A stretch of DNA of 64,000 bases from Lacticaseibacillus rhamnosus (GTDB lineage Bacteria > Bacillota > Bacilli > Lactobacillales > Lactobacillaceae): NCBI RefSeq assembly GCF_900636965.1, contig NZ_LR134331.1, positions 1,674,001 through 1,738,000 of the forward strand. The letters run 5' to 3'. Shown here in pieces: positions 24,296 through 31,537 of this stretch. The notes below the pieces were generated by a model that worked only from the letters and a program-made list of their open reading frames with translations, ran no database searches and was not told the origin of the DNA. Position 1 is the stretch's first letter, and every line of letters begins with the position of its first letter. The position numbers were made by a program, and so were the translations under genes.

Positions 24296-26389
24296 ATGAC
24301 GTTACATCTTCACGTTGGTTATACCGCCAGCTTATCATCCCCGGACATACCGGCTGATTGGCTTCCATTTGCCTCGCACCCACTTGCGGCATTTGCTGCT
24401 GTCGTTTTACGGGCTACCGATCATCAGGCGCTAGCACAGTTAAATGCCAGCGCGCTCCCTTTGCCTGTTTTTGTGATCGGTCATCTCGAGTACACTCCTG
24501 AAAGTCAATTAAAAATCACCCAAATCGAGCGGTTAGATACTGCGAGTCTGGCTCAGATTCAGACCGCTGCAACCGAGTATGAGTCTGCCATGGTTCCCGG
24601 ATTTTTACGCGACTTACTCGCCTATGCTGCGGCTGACCCCACAAGTTTTGCAACGCCGGGCCATCATAGCGGTCATTATGACGAACTTGCGCCAGCCGGT
24701 TATCTATTGCACCAAGCGTATGGCGAAACCTTCTTTGCCAGTGACACCAGTGATGTGGTCACCGCACTTGGCGATATGCTAACACATGGGGGGACCCCGT
24801 TAGCAGCAGAGCAGGCCACCGCGTGCCTATACCATGCTGATGAAACCTACTTTGTGACCAATGGCACCACCGGATCGAACAACATTGTGGCCAGCGCGTT
24901 GTTGACACCCGGTGATCTGGTCTTATTCGATCGCAATAATCATAAGTCCTTTTACAACGCGGCTTTAGTCCAAAATGACGCCCGTCCGGTTTATTTGGAC
25001 ACACTGCGGACGCAACGTGGCTTGATTGGTCCGGTCGATCTAACCGGCATTACCGGCGAGCGACTACGGCAACTCGCGGCAACCGTTGACCCCAAAAAAG
25101 CAAGCGAACCTCGACCATTTCGCCTGGCGATTCTCGAGTTGGAGACCTTCGATGGTATTGTGCCAAACGTGCGGCAACTGCTTGATCTAATTGGCCCGCT
25201 AGTTGATTACATTGCATTTGACGCTGCTTGGGGCGGGTATGAACCGTTTATCCCGGCTATGAAAGCAATGGACCCGCTACAGTTGCAACTTGGCCCAGCA
25301 GATCCCGGTATCATCGTGACGCAAAGTGTGCATAAACAGCAATCCGGCTTTGGTCAGGCTTCCCAAATCCATAAAAAAGACGCCCACATCAAAGGTCAAG
25401 CCCGCTACGTCAGTCATGAGCAGTTCAATCACGCCTACCTCAAACACGTCACCACCAGTTATTCCTATCCGCTCTATGCGTCACTGGTGACCAATACCGC
25501 GATCAATCAAGGCCCGCGTGGCAAAAAAATTTGGGCCGATGCGATCACGGCCTCGCTCGAATTTCGGCGCTCCCTAACTGACTCCCGATTATTTTCAGCC
25601 TATGAGAATCCGCAGTTAGCAAAAACACCGCCAACCGCTGCACTAACCACCAGTGACGCGTGGGCCATGACCCCTGGCGCTTCCTGGCATCAGCTTCCAC
25701 GCTTACAACCCGATCAAGCGTTTCTTGATCCCGGCAAAGTAACGGTCTTGCTCCCAGAATCAGCGGAATTAGGCGTGAGTGGCTGGCTAGTTGATCGCTA
25801 TCTGCTTGATCATGGCATTGTTCCCGAAAAAGCAGATCTGAACAGTTTGTTGTTTCTGGTGACGCCCGGTTCTGCCAAGGCTGATTGGCAACGGTTGCGC
25901 CAAGTATTACGTCAGTTTGAAGCAGATTATTTTGCAAACAAAACGGTTGCCGAGACATTGCCAAAACTGGTGGCGGAAACTGGTCAAGCCTACACAAACC
26001 TGACTTTGCGAACACTCGGTCAGAAAATGTCTGACTTTTTCCGCCAAGCGGGGTTAGCCAAGCAGCAGCAACTCCTTTTCAGTGCGACCAACAACATTCC
26101 AACGGCCATGACGGCGCAGGCTGCTGATCGCTGCTTCGTTCGCGGCCAGTTTGAGACCATTCCGTTGCAAGCTGCGGCTGGACGGATCGCAGTTGCCGGG
26201 GCCTTACCTTATCCTCCGGGAATTTTTGTCGTCGTCCCTGGTGAACGTTGGCGACCAGAAGCAATCCAGTATTTCGAAACCTTATTTGCCGGGATCAAAC
26301 GCTTCCCAGGATTTACGCCTGAAATTCAAGGGGTTGTCACAGGCAAAAACGGCGAACCCTATGTGCAGGTCGTTGCGGACAAAGAATAA
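24296..26389 (+). CDS. Orn/Lys/Arg decarboxylase family protein, probably ornithine decarboxylase
   Basis: PLP enzyme removing the carboxyl group of a basic amino acid to give a polyamine (putrescine if ornithine). It has 697 residues: N-terminal wing domain (to about 105), large PLP domain and C-terminal domain. The Schiff-base motif is SVHKQQSG with Lys347, close to the position in inducible enterobacterial ornithine decarboxylase; TNGTTGSNN binds cofactor phosphate. No antiporter (PotE-like) gene follows, so acid-resistance coupling would need a transporter elsewhere. Substrate choice is inference. Confidence 0.87.
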   Translation: MTLHLHVGYTASLSSPDIPADWLPFASHPLAAFAAVVLRATDHQALAQLNASALPLPVFVIGHLEYTPESQLKITQIERLDTASLAQIQTAATEYESAMVPGFLRDLLAYAAADPTSFATPGHHSGHYDELAPAGYLLHQAYGETFFASDTSDVVTALGDMLTHGGTPLAAEQATACLYHADETYFVTNGTTGSNNIVASALLTPGDLVLFDRNNHKSFYNAALVQNDARPVYLDTLRTQRGLIGPVDLTGITGERLRQLAATVDPKKASEPRPFRLAILELETFDGIVPNVRQLLDLIGPLVDYIAFDAAWGGYEPFIPAMKAMDPLQLQLGPADPGIIVTQSVHKQQSGFGQASQIHKKDAHIKGQARYVSHEQFNHAYLKHVTTSYSYPLYASLVTNTAINQGPRGKKIWADAITASLEFRRSLTDSRLFSAYENPQLAKTPPTAALTTSDAWAMTPGASWHQLPRLQPDQAFLDPGKVTVLLPESAELGVSGWLVDRYLLDHGIVPEKADLNSLLFLVTPGSAKADWQRLRQVLRQFEADYFANKTVAETLPKLVAETGQAYTNLTLRTLGQKMSDFFRQAGLAKQQQLLFSATNNIPTAMTAQAADRCFVRGQFETIPLQAAAGRIAVAGALPYPPGIFVVVPGERWRPEAIQYFETLFAGIKRFPGFTPEIQGVVTGKNGEPYVQVVADKE

Positions 26390-26430
26390 CCGCTTGTCAA
26401 TCGCACGAGTCGCAATAGCAGCATCTAGTC

Positions 26431-26485
26431 AAAAAAAAACGATTCCAGCCTACGCAATTTATTGCAAGGCTGGAATCGTTTTTTA
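26431..26485. terminator. Bidirectional terminator between convergent genes
   Basis: AACGATTCCAGCC pairs with its complement, with an inner GCAA/TTGC, flanked by nine A and seven T. It serves the decarboxylase (+) and the YnbB-type gene (-). Confidence 0.9.
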
Positions 26486-26502
26486 GTGTCCTGTGTTTTA
26501 CA

Positions 26503-27765
26503 TTAGTCAGCTTTGTCAAAGAAGGTCGATTGAGCCGCGCCCATCGTTGCAAGTTTAATGTGGGCGTAGGTTAACCCGCCTTGCAGATAAAGCGTGTATG
26601 GTGGTCGCAGTGGGCCATCACCGGAAAATTCGATTGTCGAGCCCGCAACAAATGTACCGCCAGCCATGATGACTTCATCTTCATAACCAGCCATTTTCTC
26701 AGGAATCGGGGTGACGAAACTGTCTACCGGCGAATTGGCCTGAACCGCCTTGGCAAACTTGATCATGTCGTCACGATTGCCGAAATTAACGGTTTGAATT
26801 AAATCCGTCCGCGGAGCATCCCATTTTGGTGAGACGTCTAGGCCAAGCTTGGCAAACAAAGCTGCTTCAAAAATAGCGCCTTTAATGGCATTGCCGGTGG
26901 TTTGCGGCGAAATGAAAAAGCCTTGATACATGTCAGCCAGCGCGCCAACCGTTGCACCTTCTGCACCGCCGAGGCCTGGCACCGTGAACCGGTAGCTGAT
27001 GCGCTCAATCAAATCTTGCTTGCCGACAATATAGCCACCGGTTTTGGCCATGCCCCCGCCAGCATTCTTGAATAGCGATCCCGCCATAACGTCGGCGCCG
27101 ACCTCAAGCGGTTCCTTGGTTTCCGAGAACTCACCATACGCATTGTCGACAAAAATCCAGACATTTGGCAACACACTGCGAACCACCTTGATCATCGCTG
27201 CGATTTGGTCAACCGTAAACGAATCCCGAGTTGCATAGCCGCGTGAACGCTGAATCGCCACTACCTTGGTTTTCGCATTAAGCCGGGATTTAACCGCCTC
27301 GTTATCAACCGCACCATCTGGCAAAAGATCGACATAATCAACGCCAATCCCGTATTCTTTAGGACTCCCGATGCCATTGCCTGCCAGCCCAAGTACTTCT
27401 TGCAACGTATCATAAGGTTTGCCGGTAATATAGAGAATCTCGTCACCGGGACGCACCAACCCCAGCAAAGCTACCCCAATGGCATGAGTGCCAGAAACCA
27501 ACTGGGGACGGACTAAAGCATCTTCACCACCTAATACATCCGCGTAAATCTCTTCAAGCACATCACGGCCCTCATCGTTGTGCCCATAGCCGGTCGAACC
27601 GGTTAGATAGCTCTCAGCAACATGGTGTTTTTGGAAACTGGTAAGAACCTTGTCCTGATTTTCTAAAATACGGGCATCAATTGCGGCCAGTTGCGGTGCA
27701 ATTTGCGTATCGACTTCTTTAACCATTTTTAATAATGCAGGATCAAATTTATCTGTCCAACTCAT
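26503..27765 (-). CDS. YnbB-type PLP enzyme (aluminium resistance / methionine gamma-lyase family)
   Basis: 420-residue fold-type I PLP protein of the family labelled aluminium resistance protein; the true reaction is unclear (C-S lyase proposed by homology). It has GTHAIGVALLGLVRPGDE in the cofactor region, DNAYGEF with the pyridine-binding Asp, and the probable Schiff-base Lys in GSLFKNAGGGMAKTGG (near 235). AAAGGAG lies 6 bp before the ATG. It overlaps the end of miaA by 17 bp, so the two are translated together. Confidence 0.85.
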   Translation of the reverse strand: MSWTDKFDPALLKMVKEVDTQIAPQLAAIDARILENQDKVLTSFQKHHVAESYLTGSTGYGHNDEGRDVLEEIYADVLGGEDALVRPQLVSGTHAIGVALLGLVRPGDEILYITGKPYDTLQEVLGLAGNGIGSPKEYGIGVDYVDLLPDGAVDNEAVKSRLNAKTKVVAIQRSRGYATRDSFTVDQIAAMIKVVRSVLPNVWIFVDNAYGEFSETKEPLEVGADVMAGSLFKNAGGGMAKTGGYIVGKQDLIERISYRFTVPGLGGAEGATVGALADMYQGFFISPQTTGNAIKGAIFEAALFAKLGLDVSPKWDAPRTDLIQTVNFGNRDDMIKFAKAVQANSPVDSFVTPIPEKMAGYEDEVIMAGGTFVAGSTIEFSGDGPLRPPYTLYLQGGLTYAHIKLATMGAAQSTFFDKAD

Positions 27766-28708
27766 GTTTTTCTCCTTTAGCCGGTTGCTTTAGCCAATCA
27801 CGAACCAAAGCAACGACAGCAGTCTTTTCTTCTGGATGGGCAACCAAGTCAAACCAATGTGTTGGCATCTGGTTGCGAAAATAGGTCAGTTGGCGCTTGG
27901 CAAAATGACGTGAATGCTGTTTAATCAAGGCCACACAGGTTGCTAAATCAGCTTGCCCGCGAAAGTACGGGATCAATTCTTTGTAGCCAATTGCCTGCAG
28001 CGCCTGCGCATCCGGGGGAACTGTTTTTAGCAGGTTGGCGACTTCATTTTCTAGGCCTGCTGCCATCATAGTATCCACGCGCGTATTAATCCGGTCGTAC
28101 AAAACAGGGCGTGCTGTCGTCAAACCGATCACCAACGTCTCATAGCGTGGTTGCGGCTGCGGCTGCTCGGAAAAGCGCGTACCTGTCAATTCGATGACTT
28201 CTAAGGCCCGAATCACCCGGCGCGTATTTGCCGATTCAATTTGGTTAGCTGCCACCGGATCTTGCTGCTGCAACTGCTCCCACAACCAGTGTTCGCCATT
28301 TTCTGCCAATGCTGCCTGCCAACGCTGACGGACTGCAGTCGGCGGTGCCTTGCCACCCAGCGGTAAATTCAGGCGCAAACTGTTAAGATAAAAGCCGGTG
28401 CCCCCAACTAAAATCGGCAGGTGGCGCCGACTGCTGACGTCCGTGATGGCTGCCTCAGCTGCGGCTTTAAATTTGGCAACTGAATAGGCCATCTGCGGAT
28501 CCACAATATCAAGAAGATGGTGCGGAATACCGTCCATTTCATCAGGCATGATCTTGGCAGTGCCGATATTCATATGCCGATAAATTTGATACGCATCACC
28601 ATTAATGACTTCGCCTTGCAGTTGTTGGGCCAAGTAGATGCCAAGATCGCTTTTACCTACTGCGGTCGGTCCAACAATCATCACAATGCGGTTAGCCGGT
28701 TTATCCAT
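27749..28708 (-). CDS. miaA: tRNA dimethylallyltransferase MiaA
   Basis: Adds the dimethylallyl group to A37 of tRNAs reading UNN codons. The ATG at 28708 (MDKPANRIVMIVGPTAVGKSD) has GGAG 9 bp upstream; five extra codons upstream are possible. It has 319 residues with P-loop GPTAVGKSD, catalytic-region motifs GDAYQIYRHMNIGTAK and the prenyl-site VGGTGFYLNSL. In Bacillus miaA is near hfq and ynbB; here only the ynbB-type partner is kept. Confidence 0.95.
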   Translation of the reverse strand: MDKPANRIVMIVGPTAVGKSDLGIYLAQQLQGEVINGDAYQIYRHMNIGTAKIMPDEMDGIPHHLLDIVDPQMAYSVAKFKAAAEAAITDVSSRRHLPILVGGTGFYLNSLRLNLPLGGKAPPTAVRQRWQAALAENGEHWLWEQLQQQDPVAANQIESANTRRVIRALEVIELTGTRFSEQPQPQPRYETLVIGLTTARPVLYDRINTRVDTMMAAGLENEVANLLKTVPPDAQALQAIGYKELIPYFRGQADLATCVALIKQHSRHFAKRQLTYFRNQMPTHWFDLVAHPEEKTAVVALVRDWLKQPAKGEKHELDR

Positions 28709-28776
28709 TTCATTAAGCTCCATGAGTATAGTATAATTACAGTAGTATCACAGATCACCAATCAGGGGGGATTTTC

Positions 28777-28956
28777 ATGAAACATAAATTTGCACGTGGC
28801 TTTTTCGTCGGCACGCTCATGACTATTGGCGCTGTTGCCGGCAGTGTTTTCGCCTTCAAGAAAAATTATATCGAACCTGTTGAAACCAAGGTTGACGAAA
28901 TCAACGAAAATCGGCGCAAAGCCAATCGTAAACGTTTTTCGGCCCACCAAGGCTAA
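28777..28956 (+). CDS. DUF3042-type small membrane-anchored protein, 59 residues
   Basis: 59 codons, below common length cut-offs. The sequence begins MKHKFARGFFVGTLMTIGAV; a single hydrophobic segment (about 8-27) is followed by a charged tail (VETKVDEINENRRKANRKRF). This matches my recollection of the DUF3042 family, common in lactobacilli, of unknown function. GGGGGG lies 6 bp before the ATG, and a strong terminator follows 22 bp after the stop. It is divergent from miaA. Confidence 0.8.
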   Translation: MKHKFARGFFVGTLMTIGAVAGSVFAFKKNYIEPVETKVDEINENRRKANRKRFSAHQG

Positions 28957-28978
28957 ACCATTGATTGATCATTTTTAC

Positions 28979-29013
28979 CAAAAAAGCAATCGACTTGAGC
29001 GATTGCTTTTTTT
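28979..29013. terminator. Terminator between the DUF3042 gene and the rhodanese gene
   Basis: AAAAAGCAATCG and CGATTGCTTTTT pair perfectly around TTGAG-type loop bases, with T tracts both ways. Confidence 0.88.
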
Positions 29014-29029
29014 GCTGTCTATGTACGGA

Positions 29030-29437
29030 CTAATAATTAGTCGGACTTTTTTTGATTTTGCCTGACCAATTATCATAGCCGCCTTTTAACCAGCTGATTT
29101 TTTCAAAGCCGTTTTTACGTAATCGGCGTGCTGCTCGCAACGACAGTACACCCGTCTTGTCGTATAGATAAACCGGCAGATCTTTGCGCATTTCACCTAG
29201 CCGTTCCCGCAGTTGGGTGTATGGCAAATCGCGTGCCCCCAGAATATGGCCGGCTTTGAATTCGTTACGTTCGCGCAAATCAATAATCTGAGCCTTACGC
29301 ATGGTGTGTTCGAAGGTTTCCGGACTAATTTCGCCGCCGATTGCTTTAAACTTCGACTTTTGGTAGTAACTCCACAGCCAGCTAAAGCCCCAGTAAATTA
29401 AGAATAATCCAACAATGATCAGTAAATAAGTTAACAC
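29030..29437 (-). CDS. Membrane-anchored rhodanese-like domain protein lacking the catalytic cysteine
   Basis: 135 residues from a GTG with AAGGAG upstream. N-terminal hydrophobic helix (about 2-20, LTYLLIIVGLFLIYWGFSWLW) and a cytosolic rhodanese domain (about 38-130: IIDLRERNEFKAGHILGARDLPY, GGYDNW). The active-site loop, normally C-X5-R, reads YLYDKTGVLSLRA, with Asp where cysteine is expected, so sulfur transfer is unlikely and a binding or regulatory role more probable (inference). It is last in the gluP-yqgQ-glcK-rhodanese cluster, as in Bacillus YqhL-like proteins. Confidence 0.85.
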   Translation of the reverse strand: MLTYLLIIVGLFLIYWGFSWLWSYYQKSKFKAIGGEISPETFEHTMRKAQIIDLRERNEFKAGHILGARDLPYTQLRERLGEMRKDLPVYLYDKTGVLSLRAARRLRKNGFEKISWLKGGYDNWSGKIKKSPTNY

Positions 29438-29458
29438 GTCTCTGACTCCTTCTTCCGC

Positions 29459-30421
29459 TTACTTCAATGCCAAGCTTGCGGCACCGATAACGCCAGCTGT
29501 ATTCCCAAGTGTCGCCAACCGCAAACTGGTGGTTTCACGAACATTCGGGAAGGTGTTTTCTTTGAAATACTTGTCGACTCGCGTCAGCAAGAATTCACCC
29601 GCCGCGGAGACACCGCCGCCGATAACGATGAATTTCGGATTCAAAAGATTGCCGACATTGGCCAAAGCCAAACCGAGGTAAAAAGAAACCCGATCCACAA
29701 TCATCAACGCCAGACGATCGCCTTCCTTGGCCAAGTCGAAAACAATTTTGCTCGAAATCTCATCGCCATCGTCCAAGGTTTCTTTTAACTTAGAGTCACC
29801 GGCAAATTCTTCTGCCATGTCACGTGCAACCCGAACTACGCCGGTCGCACTGGCAACTGTTTCAAGGCAACCGCGTTTACCACAGGTGCAAAGATAGCCA
29901 TTAACCGGATCAACGGTGACATGGCCTAGCTCACCACCGGAACCGGCAACACCGTGCAAAAGCTCGCCATTGGCAATAATCCCGCCGCCAACACCGGTAC
30001 CCAGCGTGACAAACGTGACATCAGGATCGTTTTCACCGGCGCCTTTCCAGCGCTCACCTAACGCCGCAACATTGGCGTCATTATCCACGCTAAACGGAAT
30101 GCCGGTCCCTGATTCGATTACTTTTCTGGCTTGCTGCAAGGTTTTCCAATTTAGGTTGTAAGCACCGATGATTGTGCCCGCCTCACTGTCCACCGATCCA
30201 GGCGAACCCATGCCAATGCCGACAAAATCAGCCGGGGTCATCTTGTATAAATCCAGATGTTCGTTAATAGATGTAACAATGTCCGGTAAAATATGGCTGC
30301 CTTCATCCAAAATGTTGGTGTCAATACTCCACCTTTGTTGAATCTCGCCACCCTGCGTTAAAATGGCAAATTTTACGGTCGTCCCGCCTAAGTCGACGCC
30401 AATCAATTTTTGGTCATTCAT
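29459..30421 (-). CDS. glcK: ROK family glucokinase
   Basis: Phosphorylates glucose released inside the cell (for example from disaccharides). The ATG at 30421 gives 320 residues; GGAGG lies 10 bp upstream, and longer starts lack a site. ATP motif DLGGTTVK (10-17), catalytic DNDANVAALGE and the ROK zinc motif CTCGKRGCLE (near 176-185) are all intact. Its start overlaps the yqgQ stop by 8 bp, a conserved pair. Confidence 0.94.
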   Translation of the reverse strand: MNDQKLIGVDLGGTTVKFAILTQGGEIQQRWSIDTNILDEGSHILPDIVTSINEHLDLYKMTPADFVGIGMGSPGSVDSEAGTIIGAYNLNWKTLQQARKVIESGTGIPFSVDNDANVAALGERWKGAGENDPDVTFVTLGTGVGGGIIANGELLHGVAGSGGELGHVTVDPVNGYLCTCGKRGCLETVASATGVVRVARDMAEEFAGDSKLKETLDDGDEISSKIVFDLAKEGDRLALMIVDRVSFYLGLALANVGNLLNPKFIVIGGGVSAAGEFLLTRVDKYFKENTFPNVRETTSLRLATLGNTAGVIGAASLALK

Positions 30422-30668
30422 GTTGATCATTCCTCCGTTGATCCGAATGCAACGGCAATTCATGATTTAAAGGATCCCGTTCTTCCTGTTCATGTGCATG
30501 ACGCAGCACAATTTTTGCATTCAGATACACCTTATCATCAATCAATTTTGCCTGATGCAAGCGGTCTAATTCAAGTGCCGCAAGTTCAATATCCCAAACA
30601 CGTTTACCAACATGGATATACGTGCCAAAACCTTTTAATAATTGCAAGACATCATAGTAAGTTTTCAT
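30414..30668 (-). CDS. yqgQ: YqgQ family protein
   Basis: 84 residues starting MKTYYDVLQLLKGFGTYIHV, the YqgQ/DUF910 signature; a small helical protein reported as a possible single-strand nucleic-acid binder, function unproven. The C-terminal tail is highly charged and poorly conserved. It overlaps gluP at its start by 4 bp and glcK at its end, so it is coupled to both. Confidence 0.9.
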   Translation of the reverse strand: MKTYYDVLQLLKGFGTYIHVGKRVWDIELAALELDRLHQAKLIDDKVYLNAKIVLRHAHEQEERDPLNHELPLHSDQRRNDQHE

Positions 30669-31354
30669 ACGATTCCGCGCTGAATTCCAAATAAAAGCAA
30701 AGCAACCAATCCAAAGATCAAGGTTATCGTAGAGGCCAGTCGCCGGCCGGTGCCCATGCGACCCAATGCTGGCGCGCCTAACATCCCGGCAGCCAAGAAC
30801 CCGCCAAGCAAGCCGCCGATGTGCCCATAAATATCGACGCCGCTTGAAAACAAATTAAACGCCAGGTTCAAAACCACGAGCAGCAAAAACTGCCGTGCCA
30901 GCTGACGAATAACCGGATTCTCCCGGTAAGTATCCCCTAACATCAAGCACGCACCTAACAAGCCGAAAATTGCTGTACTGGCGCCAGCTGCCAACGTATT
31001 GGGACTGAACGCAAAGCTCGCAACATTACCGGCAAATCCGGCAATGAAATACAGCAAGAAAAAGCGCCAGTGACCAAATAACCTTTCTGTCATTTGGCCT
31101 AGGAAGTATAACGAGAATCCATTCATTAAAATGTGCGTCAAGCCGATATGCACAAATACCGGCGTGATCAAGCGCCACCATTGGCCGTACAAAATCAGCG
31201 GATTGGCCCGCGCCCCATATGCCACCAAAACAGCATTGTTAGTGCTGCCACCCGAAAGTGTCTCTAGAATGAAGACCAAAATGGTAACCGCCAAAATGCC
31301 GTTCGTCACATAGGCTGAATTTTGAAAGCGAGAGCGCCAGTTTGCGTAATTCAT
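30665..31354 (-). CDS. gluP: Rhomboid family intramembrane serine protease (GluP type)
   Basis: Cleaves membrane proteins within or beside their transmembrane segments. From the ATG at 31354 (AAAGGAA 5 bp upstream) it has 229 residues with about seven membrane helices. The catalytic pair is visible: Ser126 in GASTAIFG and His178 in GHIGGLLGG; HILMNG (74-79) supplies the conserved His/Asn. It lacks the long N-terminal cytosolic domain and TPR tail of Bacillus GluP, as is usual in lactobacilli. Confidence 0.9.
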   Translation of the reverse strand: MNYANWRSRFQNSAYVTNGILAVTILVFILETLSGGSTNNAVLVAYGARANPLILYGQWWRLITPVFVHIGLTHILMNGFSLYFLGQMTERLFGHWRFFLLYFIAGFAGNVASFAFSPNTLAAGASTAIFGLLGACLMLGDTYRENPVIRQLARQFLLLVVLNLAFNLFSSGVDIYGHIGGLLGGFLAAGMLGAPALGRMGTGRRLASTITLIFGLVALLLFGIQRGIV

Positions 31355-31426
31355 TAAATTCCTTTCTAACTTCACTGCAATAGCAGCAAGTGCGTTTCTG
31401 ACTGCCGAATAGTTGGCTTATATCGC

Positions 31427-31457
31427 TAAAAAAACAACAGGTGAACCTGTTGTTTTT
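31427..31457. terminator. Hairpin terminator between the PBP and gluP
   Basis: AACAACAGG and CCTGTTGTT pair around TGAA, with A/T tracts both sides. On the minus strand it lies downstream of both the PBP gene and a promoter at 31504-31532. Confidence 0.8.
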
Positions 31458-31503
31458 CCCCGCCACCGCTGACCATCAATCTTCTTTGGTCATGTCTTGT
31501 AGT

Positions 31504-31532
31504 AGTTTAGCATTTTTTGCACACGCTGCCAA
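31504..31532 (-). promoter_or_regulatory. Promoter upstream of the gluP operon
   Basis: On the minus strand TTGGCA (31532-31527), 17-bp spacer, TAAACT (31509-31504), with extended TGC. The transcript would meet the hairpin at 31427-31457 before gluP. Confidence 0.6.
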
Positions 31533-31537
31533 CAGCG

